Positions 54,179 through 62,866 of a stretch of DNA of 64,000 bases are shown here, piece after piece. How positions within the stretch are numbered: the first letter of the stretch is position 1; every line of letters starts with the position of its first letter. The stretch covers positions 1 through 64,000 of the forward strand of contig JASJCJ010000031.1 in assembly GCA_030066045.1 (NCBI GenBank), written 5' to 3'. The notes under the pieces are model-generated. The model searched no databases. It saw only the letters and a list, made by a program, of their open reading frames with translations, and was not told where the DNA came from. The position numbers were made by a program, and so were the translations under genes. The DNA is from Calothrix sp. MO_167.B12. Its GTDB lineage: Bacteria; Cyanobacteriota; Cyanobacteriia; Cyanobacteriales; Nostocaceae.

Positions 54179-55378
54179 ATGGCATTTACACTCACGTATG
54201 AATTTAAACTAAAGCCTACTGCTGAACAAAAAGAAATATTTGAAGAGTGGTTAGAGACAAACCGCCAAGTGTATAACTATGCTTTAGGTGAGCGAAAGGA
54301 CTGGTTTAAGTCCCGTGCGTGTGATGTAGATTCATGCTCTATCAGAAGTCAGTATATTATTCCTACTGATACTCCTAGACCTACATTTGCTAGTCAATGT
54401 AAATCTTTAACTACGGCTAAAAAACAATACCCACGCCTTAAAAGGGTTCAGTCCCAAGTATTGCAACAAACACTAAAGAGGGTTGAAACAGCTTTCACTT
54501 CAATGTGGGAAAGAAACTTTGGGTTTCCCAGATTTAAAAAGCGTGGTCGAATGCGGAGTTTTGTGTTTCCTCAATTCTCAAAGAACCCAGTCATGGGCAA
54601 CAAGATTAAATTGCCAGTAATTGGTGTGGTTGGATTTAGAAAATCCCGACCAATACCAGAAGATGCAAAGGTTAAACAAGTCAGAATTGTTAAACGTGTT
54701 TCTGGGTGGTATGCAATGATAACGTTGCAATGGGATGTTAATGTACCTCAACCCATGCCACACGGTAAAGGTTTAGGGGTGGATGTAGGTTTAATGGCAA
54801 TGGTTGCAACTTCTAACGGTCTTTTAGTCAAGCGTCCGAGGTTTTTTATTGATGCCGAACGTAAGCTGAAATTGCTACAACAGCGTGTTACCAGAAAACG
54901 CAAAGGCTCAAACAATTGGTTAAAAGCACAAAAGAAGGTCGCAAAGCTCCATGAGTACATTGCTAACTGTCGTAAAGATTGGCATAGAAAACTTTCCCAT
55001 CAGCTATGTGATGGCGTAGGCATGATATTTGTAGAGAATTTAAATTTGGTTGGTCTGTCCCGTGGAATGTTGGGTAAACATTGCCTAGATGCGGGTTTTG
55101 GTCAATTCTTTAACATTCTTGAGCAAACTTGTTTTAAGCGTGGTGTCTATTTCCAGAAAGTAGATGCACGAAAAACAAGCCAAATATGCCCCAATTGCCA
55201 ACATGAAACGGGTAAGAAGACATTAGCAGAGCGTGTTCATAAATGCGAAAATTGCGGCTACACAACCGATAGAGACGTTGCAGCCGCTCAAGTAGTTCTG
55301 ATTAGAGGACTTGCAGCCGTGGGGCACACGGTCAAGATGCTTAATGAGGGTAAAGCGGTTGCGCTCCCTATGAGTTAA
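54179..55378 (+). CDS. tnpB: TnpB, RNA-guided nuclease (second copy, different subfamily)
   Basis: A 399-residue OrfB/TnpB protein. The start is ATG 54179 (MAFTLTYEFKLKPTAEQKEI), chosen by the AGGAGG 8 nt upstream; GTG 54170 and ATG 54173 are also in frame. The RuvC Asp is in GLGVDVGLMAMVATSNG, the Glu in IFVENLNLVGLSRG, and the final Asp in TDRDVAAAQVV. The zinc finger is CPNCQHETG ... CENCGYTTD. It differs strongly from the TnpB at 14969-16093, so the two elements are independent arrivals. An intact frame, promoter and right end suggest it may still be expressed. Confidence 0.95.
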   Translation: MAFTLTYEFKLKPTAEQKEIFEEWLETNRQVYNYALGERKDWFKSRACDVDSCSIRSQYIIPTDTPRPTFASQCKSLTTAKKQYPRLKRVQSQVLQQTLKRVETAFTSMWERNFGFPRFKKRGRMRSFVFPQFSKNPVMGNKIKLPVIGVVGFRKSRPIPEDAKVKQVRIVKRVSGWYAMITLQWDVNVPQPMPHGKGLGVDVGLMAMVATSNGLLVKRPRFFIDAERKLKLLQQRVTRKRKGSNNWLKAQKKVAKLHEYIANCRKDWHRKLSHQLCDGVGMIFVENLNLVGLSRGMLGKHCLDAGFGQFFNILEQTCFKRGVYFQKVDARKTSQICPNCQHETGKKTLAERVHKCENCGYTTDRDVAAAQVVLIRGLAAVGHTVKMLNEGKAVALPMS

Positions 55379-55383
55379 GAATT

Positions 55384-55412
55384 CCCCGGCTTACAGCCGT
55401 GGGGAGTGTCAA
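55384..55412 (+). other. IS right-end hairpin and TCAA cleavage site
   Basis: Stem CCCC/GGGG with GGC/GCC and a TTACA loop, then AGTGTCAAGAG. The same GTGTCAAGAG string ends the relic at 61430-61440. It is also the expected 3' end of the omega RNA scaffold. Confidence 0.75.
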
Positions 55413-57841
55413 GAGCGGTTATCATTTAGTTCCTGATGCTTCTCAGGAATTATAGAAGTGGAAGAGGATGAATCTAAGCCATCTTCCAACTCTCCAATCC
55501 AGGGAGTTGTAGAAGTATCAGAATCTGTTTCACAAGACAAAGAGCCCATTGACAATTTATCTGTTGTTAAGCACTGCCCATTTTCTGAATCAACCAACTC
55601 ATCAAGTGCTGCTAAAACCTCCTTAGCATCTTGATATCGTTGTTTCGCATCTTCTACTACCATTTTATTGAGAATAGCAGCTAGGGCTGGACTAACTTGT
55701 GCTTTGTGCATCCATACCAAACATCCATCAGTATCTCGAAGTAAACCGTGGGGTGCTATACCTGTTAATGCTTTAATACCAATCATTCCCACTGCATATA
55801 TATCACTACTATATTGAGGACGACCAAAAGATTGTTCACTAGGTGCATAACCCTTAGTGCCAATACCAATGGTAAAAGCACTTTGCTCACTACTATCCAA
55901 TAATTGGGTGGATACTTCCTTGACTGCACCAAAATCGATCAACACCAACTTTCCATCCCGTTGTCTGCGGATAATATTGTTAGGTTTGATATCCCGGTGA
56001 ATCACACGATTTTTATGGACAAAGGTTAGTGTTTGCAATAAATCCTGCAAAATCTCAATGACTGCTATTTCTGGGAGGCGTTTACCTGCTGGCAATTCTT
56101 TATTCATGGCATGACCAGCTATATACTCTTGGATTAAGTAAAATTCCTCATCTTCTTCAAAAGAGGCAAAAAGTCGCGGTATTTGATCGTGTTTTCCTAG
56201 CTTTTGCAGTGTTTGTGCTTCTGATTCAAATAATCTTCTAGCCACTTGCAACTGTTCGGGCTTGGTGTTGACTGGTTTTAATTGTTTAACAACACACATC
56301 CGATCACAAGGATGTCCGGGAAGTTGGGTATCTTCTGCTATGTAGGTTTCACTAAAACCCCCTGCACCCAGAACTTTAGTAATTTGGTAACGTCCTGCGA
56401 GAATTTTGCCACAGACTTCCATCTCCCTCTGATGTAATAAATCTTTGAGGTCATCCTGTTGGCTAATAATTTCCTGTGCTAGACGGTTGGAAGCATTTTT
56501 CTTCAGAATATCTATTAATTGACGTTTCCTGAAGATTTCTCTTGTTATTTCTGTGCTCAAATATGTAATACCAACACCACATATGACAATTATTGGCACG
56601 CCGACAGGTAAAATTAATTGGCCATAGATAAACAATCCATAGTTAATAATTCCCCAAGTTATCCCTAACCCAATACTGATAAAAAATCGACTGAGACCCT
56701 GTTTATTTTTGCTAATCAAAAATACACATCCACCCACTAATACCAATACAAATAAACCTCGTAGAAGCGGATTTTTAATCCCTTCGATCGCAGTTTTCCC
56801 TGACATTAAAGTAGCAATGGCATTGGCGTGAATTTCCACCCCCGACATTTTTTCTGGCTGGAACAGGTTATCAGAAATAGCAACGGAATGATATTCCTTC
56901 AGTGACTGGGCTGTGGGTCCAATCAAAACAATTTTGTTTTGAAAATATTTGCCTTGTTGGAGATAATTATTCCAATTTTCTGGTTCTAATACCCAGGCAA
57001 AAGATATGGTTTCAAATGTACCGTTACTTCCATAAAAATAAATGTGATTGCCCTTGGGAGGAGAATAATTAACTCTAGATGCTTCTAATACAGCTCGCTC
57101 AAAAGCAGGTATCTTATCTATGGGATTACCTGATTGATTTTCTGCTAATGACTTGGAATATGCTCCCGCCAATTTGTGAATTTTACCATCTGCTTCCACA
57201 TGGAAATTAGCTAAACCAATGGATACCCCACCTTGGCGAAACTTTTCGTGAGGTAGAATAAATTGCATTAAACTACCTTGATGGATTTTAGAATTTTCGT
57301 GGAGAGCAGCTAAAGTAACTTTATCCCCATAACGCCGTAATACTGCTTGTAATTTGCGATCATCCTCAGTACCATAACTACTTTCAGTGCTAAAAAGTAT
57401 ATTCAAAGCCACAGAACGAGCACCTGCTTTGATTAATTTCTCAATTACCCGAGCATAAGCCTCCCGTTTATAGGGCCAGGTTGTTATCGGTTCTAAGTAG
57501 GCGTACTTTTGGGGATCGATTTGATAGTACTGCCGAGGGCTCGATGTTGAGTATTCGTCAATTGCTAAAATTACAATGTCTTTGGGCGCTGGGATGGAAC
57601 CACGTACCGAAAAAAATAAGCTTTGTGTCTGACCCTCTATTAATTTAGCTAAACCTGAATTAGATGCGACTACCAGTGCTCCTAACCCTACCCCTATCAC
57701 AGACATTAAATGGGAGAGAAGCCCCATTCGCTTTGATTGTTCAGACAGAACCGTAGCCGCAACTTTAGTTGGTTTGGTTGATGATTGATTGGCAGTAGAT
57801 GTCTGTTTTTTGGCGAAAGGGTTGGTTGGTTCTTCTGCCAT
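55409..57841 (-). CDS. CHASE2-domain Ser/Thr protein kinase
   Basis: An 810-residue membrane receptor-kinase. After a cytoplasmic stretch and TM1 (about 42-62), an extracytoplasmic CHASE2 sensor covers about 70-360 (DIVILAIDEYSTSSPRQYYQ, ARSVALNILFSTESS, GVEIHANAIATLMSG). Three more TM helices (about 363-435) lead to a Hanks-type kinase domain from about 480: glycine loop LGAGGFSETYIAEDT, Lys in CVVKQL, catalytic HRDIKPNNII, DFGAVKEV, and GTKGYAPSEQ. It should phosphorylate proteins in response to an unknown signal. The final NDNRS and TGA are read from the end of the neighbouring IS, so the native C-terminus has probably been replaced. Confidence 0.95.
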   Translation of the reverse strand: MAEEPTNPFAKKQTSTANQSSTKPTKVAATVLSEQSKRMGLLSHLMSVIGVGLGALVVASNSGLAKLIEGQTQSLFFSVRGSIPAPKDIVILAIDEYSTSSPRQYYQIDPQKYAYLEPITTWPYKREAYARVIEKLIKAGARSVALNILFSTESSYGTEDDRKLQAVLRRYGDKVTLAALHENSKIHQGSLMQFILPHEKFRQGGVSIGLANFHVEADGKIHKLAGAYSKSLAENQSGNPIDKIPAFERAVLEASRVNYSPPKGNHIYFYGSNGTFETISFAWVLEPENWNNYLQQGKYFQNKIVLIGPTAQSLKEYHSVAISDNLFQPEKMSGVEIHANAIATLMSGKTAIEGIKNPLLRGLFVLVLVGGCVFLISKNKQGLSRFFISIGLGITWGIINYGLFIYGQLILPVGVPIIVICGVGITYLSTEITREIFRKRQLIDILKKNASNRLAQEIISQQDDLKDLLHQREMEVCGKILAGRYQITKVLGAGGFSETYIAEDTQLPGHPCDRMCVVKQLKPVNTKPEQLQVARRLFESEAQTLQKLGKHDQIPRLFASFEEDEEFYLIQEYIAGHAMNKELPAGKRLPEIAVIEILQDLLQTLTFVHKNRVIHRDIKPNNIIRRQRDGKLVLIDFGAVKEVSTQLLDSSEQSAFTIGIGTKGYAPSEQSFGRPQYSSDIYAVGMIGIKALTGIAPHGLLRDTDGCLVWMHKAQVSPALAAILNKMVVEDAKQRYQDAKEVLAALDELVDSENGQCLTTDKLSMGSLSCETDSDTSTTPWIGELEDGLDSSSSTSIIPEKHQELNDNRS

Positions 57842-58540
57842 ATCTTAACTTACTGGTGGGTTGACGTTACGAATAACACTTGAATTGATCTACACTTTTA
57901 TTTTAGTGCCACAATTGCGAAAGCAGATTAAAATAGGAATACTATTTAGTTGTAAACTAACTATTATTAATTATCTAAGTTGACTCAGTATTCATAATTT
58001 ACCAGCAACATGGTGCTTCTGTGCCCTTGTTTAGATGGCTGCGATCGCTTAGTCTTAATATCCTAATTATACTTGTTGTAACTACAGGTATGCGCTTTTG
58101 CATCCAACGTGATAATTATACTTTATACCCACAGGTGGTAGGACAGTAACCCCTTTTGCTTAGAAAAACTCTCAGGTACCATTTGGGGTGCAGGGGGAAT
58201 TGTTTGCCCTTTGCACCTGATTTACATAACATCATGACTAATTTACTCTATTTGAGTACATAACATAAATATATGTTCCCCAACTTACAACCTTATCCGA
58301 CTATGTTCTATACCTCTTTAGGAGTAAACTGAATTTGTCGGCAACTAAAAAATTTCAGATCCAGGTAATTTTATCGAGGGATTTTATTCACTGGCTAAAA
58401 CTTACCAAGCAAAACCATGAGCTGTTTTTATTGCAGCGATATACGTTCAGTGTTTAAGTATATTCTATGATTTCAGATAAGTTGGATAAAGAACGTCCAT
58501 TAATATTTCATCTGTAGATATAAGCAAATATGACAATTTA
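57842..58540. other. Intergenic region without recognisable gene
   Basis: About 700 bp of AT-rich sequence between the divergent kinase and NYN genes. One GCGATCGC site (about 58041) is present. I saw no open frame, repeat or RNA gene that I could support; promoters for the kinase must lie here. Confidence 0.5.
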
Positions 58541-58544
58541 TAAT

Positions 58545-58553
58545 TGCTATAAT
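58545..58553 (+). promoter_or_regulatory. Extended -10 promoter of the NYN gene
   Basis: TGCTATAAT, an extended -10 (TGn plus TATAAT), 47 bp upstream of the ATG at 58601. No good -35 is seen at the normal spacing, as is often the case for extended -10 promoters. Confidence 0.45.
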
Positions 58554-58600
58554 CTATCGTTCATCTAAAATTCTTTATCTATTTATAGGTGTAAATTTAT

Positions 58601-59131
58601 ATGACTATTACCACAAATCGTCTGTCTATTTTTGTAGACGGAAACAATATGTTCTACGCTCAACAAAAAAATGGCTGGTTTTTTGATCCCAGGAGAATAT
58701 TGGAATATTTCGCCTACGAGCAGCCAGAAACAACATTAATCAACGCTTTTTGGTACACTGGCTTAAAAGACCCACAAGACCAACGAGGGTTTAGAGATGC
58801 CCTGATTAGTCTGGGATACACCGTCAGAACTAAAATACTCAAAGAATATTATGATGACTCATCCGGTCGTTACTCCCAAAAGGCAAATTTAGATATTGAA
58901 ATTGTCGTAGATATGTTTAATACTGTAGACCAATATGACCGGGTGGTTTTATTTAGTGGTGATGGCGATTTTGAAAGAGCAATTGAATTATTACGCTCTA
59001 AAAATACTCATATAACTGTAGTATCAACAGAAGGAATGATAGCTAGGGAATTACGTAATGCTACGGATAGATATATAGATTTAAATAATATTAGGCCGAA
59101 AATAGAAAAAACGGAAGCATCTCAATGTTAG
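58601..59131 (+). CDS. NYN-domain (LabA/DUF88-like) protein
   Basis: A 176-residue PIN-like protein. Acidic active-site residues are placed as in the NYN family: IFVDGNNMFYAQQ (Asp near residue 12), IEIVVDMFNTVDQYDRVVLF and SGDGDFERAIELLRS (Asp pair). A later TVVSTEGMIARELRNATDRY is also typical. Family members are predicted RNases or RNA-binding regulators; LabA in Synechococcus is involved in circadian output. The reaction here is not established. It is a single gene, 83 bp upstream of leuA and possibly co-transcribed with it. Confidence 0.9.
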   Translation: MTITTNRLSIFVDGNNMFYAQQKNGWFFDPRRILEYFAYEQPETTLINAFWYTGLKDPQDQRGFRDALISLGYTVRTKILKEYYDDSSGRYSQKANLDIEIVVDMFNTVDQYDRVVLFSGDGDFERAIELLRSKNTHITVVSTEGMIARELRNATDRYIDLNNIRPKIEKTEASQC

Positions 59132-59214
59132 TCATAATTTATATAAAGATTTATTCAAAAAAATACATAAAAAGGTATTGTCAGTAACCAGTCAAAATAA
59201 GGAAAAGGTTCCAT

Positions 59215-60816
59215 ATGCATAATAATTCCGAACGTATTATCATTTTTGATACAACTCTCCGAGATGGGGAGCAATGTCCAGGGGCAACCCTAAATATCGA
59301 TGAAAAACTAGCAATTGCTAAACAATTGGCACGTTTAGGGGTAGACATCATTGAAGCAGGTTTTGCCTTTGCCAGTCCTGGGGATTTTGAAGCAGTCAAC
59401 AGAATTGCCCGGACTGTGGGTACAGAAAATGGTCCGGTAATTTGTAGCTTGGCAAGGGCAAGGAAAGATGATATAAAAGCGGCAGCAGAAGCCATCGCTC
59501 CCGCAGTAAAAGGGAGGATTCACACCTTTATTGCCACTTCCGACATTCATCTCCAGTACAAACTCCGCAAAACGAGGGAGGAAGTGATAGCAACGGCAGA
59601 GGAAATGGTAGCATATGCCAAAAACTTCACTGATGATGTCGAATTTTCCCCAGAAGATGCGGGACGTTCTGATCCAGAATTTTTGTATCAAGTAGTAGAG
59701 AAAGCGATCGCAGCAGGAGCAACTACGGTAAATATTCCCGATACCGTTGGTTATACCACTCCCAGTGAATTTGGCGCAATCATTAAGGGGATTAAGGAAA
59801 ATGTGCCTAATATTGACCAGGCAATTATTTCTGTTCACGGGCACAATGATTTAGGCTTGGCTGTAGCAAACTTCCTGGAAGCAGTGAAAAATGGAGCCAG
59901 ACAGTTAGAATGTACCATTAACGGTATTGGCGAACGAGCAGGCAATGCGGCTTTAGAAGAACTAGTCATGGCTTTGTACGTCCGCAAACAATACTTTAAT
60001 CCTTTCTTAGGAAGGGCAGCAGATTCAGAAGAACCCCTCACCAACATAGATAGCAAGCAAATTTACAAAACTTCACGGTTGGTTTCTAATCTTACGGGGA
60101 TGTTAGTACAGCCTAATAAGGCCATTGTGGGTACTAATGCCTTTGCCCACGAATCAGGGATTCACCAAGATGGGGTGCTGAAAAATAAGCTGACCTATGA
60201 AATTATGGATGCCCAATCCATTGGTTGGACAGATAATCTGATTGTTTTGGGCAAACATTCTGGTAGAAATGCTTTTGGTACCCGTTTGCGGGAATTGGGT
60301 TACGAACTGACAGACAACGAATTAAATAAAGCCTTCGTCCGCTTCAAAGATGTCGCCGACAAAAAGAAAGAAATTTCCGATTGGGATTTAGAAGCGATTG
60401 TCAACGATGAAATTCAGCAAGCACCAGATTTATTTCGTTTGGAGTTGGTACAAGTTTCCTGTGGTTCTAGTTCCAAGCCTACTGCTACCGTTACCCTCTA
60501 TACTCCAGAAGGGGAGGAATTGATGGATGCTGCCATTGGTACAGGTCCGGTGGATGCTGTATACAAAGCTATTAACAGAGTAGTAAATATACCTAATAAG
60601 TTAATTGAATTTTCTGTACAATCTGTTACGGCTGGTATTGATGCGATCGGGGAAGTGACAATTCGTCTCAAGCATGAAGATAGGATATTTTCTGGGCGTT
60701 CTGCCAATACTGATATCATTGTGGCTTCAGCCCAAGCATACGTGAATGCACTGAATAGGTTGTATGCATTTGTGTTAGACCAGAAAAAACAAGAACAAGT
60801 AACTGTGCGATCATAA
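59215..60816 (+). CDS. leuA: 2-isopropylmalate synthase
   Basis: A 533-residue enzyme that condenses acetyl-CoA and 2-ketoisovalerate, the first committed step of leucine synthesis. The N-terminal TIM barrel shows [20 protein letters not shown], the metal-binding [20 protein letters not shown] and the signature [18 protein letters not shown]; the linker has [16 protein letters not shown]-terminal regulatory (LeuA dimer) domain, about 400-515, confers feedback control by leucine in the family. The start ATG is preceded by AAGGAAAAGG. No leucine-rich leader is visible. The length is normal. Confidence 0.97.
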   Translation: MHNNSERIIIFDTTLRDGEQCPGATLNIDEKLAIAKQLARLGVDIIEAGFAFASPGDFEAVNRIARTVGTENGPVICSLARARKDDIKAAAEAIAPAVKGRIHTFIATSDIHLQYKLRKTREEVIATAEEMVAYAKNFTDDVEFSPEDAGRSDPEFLYQVVEKAIAAGATTVNIPDTVGYTTPSEFGAIIKGIKENVPNIDQAIISVHGHNDLGLAVANFLEAVKNGARQLECTINGIGERAGNAALEELVMALYVRKQYFNPFLGRAADSEEPLTNIDSKQIYKTSRLVSNLTGMLVQPNKAIVGTNAFAHESGIHQDGVLKNKLTYEIMDAQSIGWTDNLIVLGKHSGRNAFGTRLRELGYELTDNELNKAFVRFKDVADKKKEISDWDLEAIVNDEIQQAPDLFRLELVQVSCGSSSKPTATVTLYTPEGEELMDAAIGTGPVDAVYKAINRVVNIPNKLIEFSVQSVTAGIDAIGEVTIRLKHEDRIFSGRSANTDIIVASAQAYVNALNRLYAFVLDQKKQEQVTVRS

Positions 60817-60842
60817 TCGAGTCAGCAATAAATTATTCCGTA

Positions 60843-60900
60843 GGGGCACGGCATCCACAATCTGTCCTTAATGTGATTGGCTGCATATCACCGTGCCCAC
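60843..60900. repeat. Palindromic repeat after leuA
   Basis: GGGCACGG (60844-60851) and CCGTGCCC (60892-60899) enclose about 40 bp. The same ..CCGTGCCCA half recurs at about 61043-61055. It may serve as the leuA terminator. Confidence 0.5.
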
Positions 60901-60930
60901 AACCCATTATGTACCCAGGTTGAAAATAGG

Positions 60931-61029
60931 GAGTGAAAGAGTGAAAGAGTGAAGGAGTGAAAGAGTGAAGGAGTGAGGGAATTATTTTCATGGTTGGTTG
61001 TGGGATTTGACCGTGGGGGGCTAGCTTGA
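60931..61029 (+). repeat. 8-bp tandem array joined to dispersed repeat, copy 3
   Basis: Six octamers GAGTGAAA/GAGTGAAG (60931-60978), then the GGTTGTGGGATTT repeat (60979-61029) that is also present at 22037-22173 (inverse) and, without the array, at 179-231. Confidence 0.78.
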
Positions 61030-61225
61030 ATGATTGAATATCGCCGTGCCCATATATTCATGGTCAAGGCACGACCTAAAAATGTATAACAGCAATGCAG
61101 AAGGCTTTTATAAGGACGGCTAGCTGAAAACCCCGAAATGAAAACTACAAATCCAAGAATATTTGTAGTTTGAGGGTCGTTTACGTCGGGGATGAAAGCT
61201 GCGATCAAGCCTTTAGGCTTGAGTT

Positions 61226-61437
61226 ATTTTGTCATTAAATATGTTATAATTGAGTGATCAGTACAAGATTTAAAAACCTACCCCCGGACTGGGGGAAAGT
61301 TTACGCCCGAAAGAACCACCGAGGAGATATCAGCACGCCCTTGTGGCAAACGTGTTGAACCTGGGAACCTGAGATATCAGGATATTAAGGCAGTGATGCC
61401 TTAAGAATCGACCTGGCTTTAGCCCAGAGAGTGTCAA
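61226..61437 (+). mobile_element. Degenerate IS200/IS605 relic (deleted tnpB with right end)
   Basis: TATAAT-containing left part, an internal deletion, then the last part of a tnpB-like frame, a stem-loop TTAAGGCAGTGATGCCTTAA, a CTGGCTTTAGCCCAG hairpin and the terminal GAGTGTCAA (TCAA at 61434-61437). This is the organisation of a non-autonomous derivative of the family. Confidence 0.75.
61258..61404 (+). pseudogene. C-terminal fragment of a TnpB-like protein
   Basis: The frame reads SVQDLKTYPRTGGKFTPERT and TEEISARPCGKRVEPGNLRY, ending QDIKAVMP. This resembles the variable tail that follows the catalytic DRD region in many cyanobacterial TnpB proteins. All catalytic motifs are missing. The assignment rests mainly on the right-end signature right after it. 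Confidence 0.6.
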
Positions 61438-61471
61438 GAGCAAGAGTTTTAGTTATTAGCTACAGCAAGCC

Positions 61472-62047
61472 CTACTTTCTAATAAAATTCATCCACCGTC
61501 GCCAATTTGCTTTTACCACTTTCCAATATGTAAAAATATGTATGGTGATAAATGCCAAAAACGTATAAGCCAACCAAAAATGTGAATTACGTCCTATTTC
61601 CACCATTGCTTCATTTTTGGGGAAAATATCCGGTAGCAAAATCCCGAAGAATTTGACATTATTGGCTTTAAACGAATTTGAAAGTAAGAAACCAGTAATA
61701 GGTACTCCCCACATGAATACATATAAGCTGGTATGCAAGGCAAAAGTTCGCCACCAAGCTGAAGATAACTTGGGAGTACGTCTAGTGTATTTACGCCACC
61801 AAACTCGCAATAATGTCAAAATTCGCCAAGTTAATAATGCCATTGTCAGCACACCAATGGACTTGTGAAAATCATACAACTCACTACGCAAAAATTGTTC
61901 CCGTTCCAGCCTAGCCATCAACGAACCTGTACAAAATAAAACGAGATAGGAACCAGCCATCCACCAGTGGATTTGCATTAATTGTTTAAATGCTGAATTA
62001 AGTCGCGGTTTCCGAGTGTCTTTTTGACTACGTTGGGATATTCTCAT
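61472..62047 (-). CDS. Cytochrome b561-like membrane protein
   Basis: A 191-residue protein with four membrane helices: HWWMAGSYLVLFCTGSLMAR, FHKSIGVLTMALLTWRILTL, LHTSLYVFMWGVPITGFLLS and FWLAYTFLAFITIHIFTYWK. Histidines at the start of helices 1, 2 and 3 and in helix 4 (HF, IH) fit two heme-b ligand pairs of the bacterial b561/YceJ type. It probably transfers electrons across or within the membrane; the partner is unknown. The N-terminus is basic and cytoplasmic. It stands alone. Confidence 0.87.
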   Translation of the reverse strand: MRISQRSQKDTRKPRLNSAFKQLMQIHWWMAGSYLVLFCTGSLMARLEREQFLRSELYDFHKSIGVLTMALLTWRILTLLRVWWRKYTRRTPKLSSAWWRTFALHTSLYVFMWGVPITGFLLSNSFKANNVKFFGILLPDIFPKNEAMVEIGRNSHFWLAYTFLAFITIHIFTYWKVVKANWRRWMNFIRK

Positions 62048-62282
62048 AGTTATGGAAGCAACGCACTAGCAAAGTATTACGACTGTTAAATTAAAAATAC
62101 AATTATTAAGAATATTTTACATAGCATTGTTGATCCCGCTGCTGATATTCCATAATCATTTGATTGGTATATCTGATAGAGAGGATAGATTGCAATCTCA
62201 CCCGCAGAATGTATTGTCATTTGTGGTTTTTGATCAATTACCCCTCCACAAAATTTTCCATTCCCCGTTGTCTATACCATAC

Positions 62283-62750
62283 ATCTTGCACGCCTCGTAT
62301 TAATACTGATTTTTGATATTATTAATAAACATATATTTTTATCAACAACACGACATATCAGGGTTTTTAGTCTGCGTAGGCAGGCTTTGATTGTATAGCC
62401 TCACCCTTCTAGGATGCTGTTGGCGAATCAGGGGTATCACCCTCTTGGGAGTGGGGGCAGAAAAACAAGTCCAAAATTATGACAATAATCCCTAGTTTTT
62501 AACCTCGTGAGGGGTCAAACCCACTATTCGCCATCGGTATCCTTCTAGGGTGCAGGTGCAAGATATGAACGCCCCCAGGAGGGGGAATTCAAAATTCAAA
62601 ATTCAAAATTCAAAATGCCTCTTTCAGAGGAGCTTCGCTAACAAAATTCAAAATTATTAAACCCCCCTCGCAGCGAATGAAACAAACACATTTTTCTTGT
62701 TTGGCTAAAAAACTTGCTCTATAAGGGTTTTAAAATGTGTTAGTTAGGAG
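62283..62750. repeat. Composite repeat block, second copy, carrying a nested MITE
   Basis: 62283-62564 is the ATCTTGCAC-ended element (compare 39470-39615, opposite orientation), split by a 127-bp insert. It is followed by TTCAAAA heptamers (62583-62612) and one unit of the TTTGGCTAAAA..AATGTGTTAGTTAGGAG palindrome (62685-62750). It fills most of the gap 62048-62866. Confidence 0.82.
62414..62540 (+). repeat. MITE-like element with TTGGCGAAT ends, copy 2 (nested)
   Basis: Starts ATGCTGTTGGCGAATCAGGG and ends, inverted, ATACCGATGGCGAATAGTGG. It is flanked by a 9-bp direct repeat CCTTCTAGG (62405-62413 and 62541-62549), consistent with a target-site duplication. The sister copy is at 24275-24402. 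Confidence 0.87.
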
Positions 62751-62866
62751 TCAACTCAGTCAATAGTTAAAAAATAAGCTATTTTTAGCTGCAATGGATA
62801 ACGAATATTTAGCAAGAGTTTAAGATAGGAAACATCTGCATACTTTAAGATGAGTATTTGCTTTCC

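Larger units (their letters stand above)
54135..55412 (+). mobile_element. IS200/IS605-type element carrying only tnpB
   Basis: The right end is defined by the hairpin CCCCGGC..GCCGTGGGG (55384-55404) and GAGTGTCAA, ending with TCAA at 55409-55412. The left end is uncertain. No tnpA is present, so movement would need a helper. The right end has landed in the 3' end of the CHASE2 kinase gene. Confidence 0.75.

Noticed and set aside
59335-59844. 169-codon minus-strand frame inside leuA
   Set aside because: Antisense to the strongly conserved catalytic region of 2-isopropylmalate synthase.
60888-61208. 106-codon minus-strand frame downstream of leuA
   Set aside because: The C-terminal half is the octamer array read as SLFHS repeats; no family resemblance.
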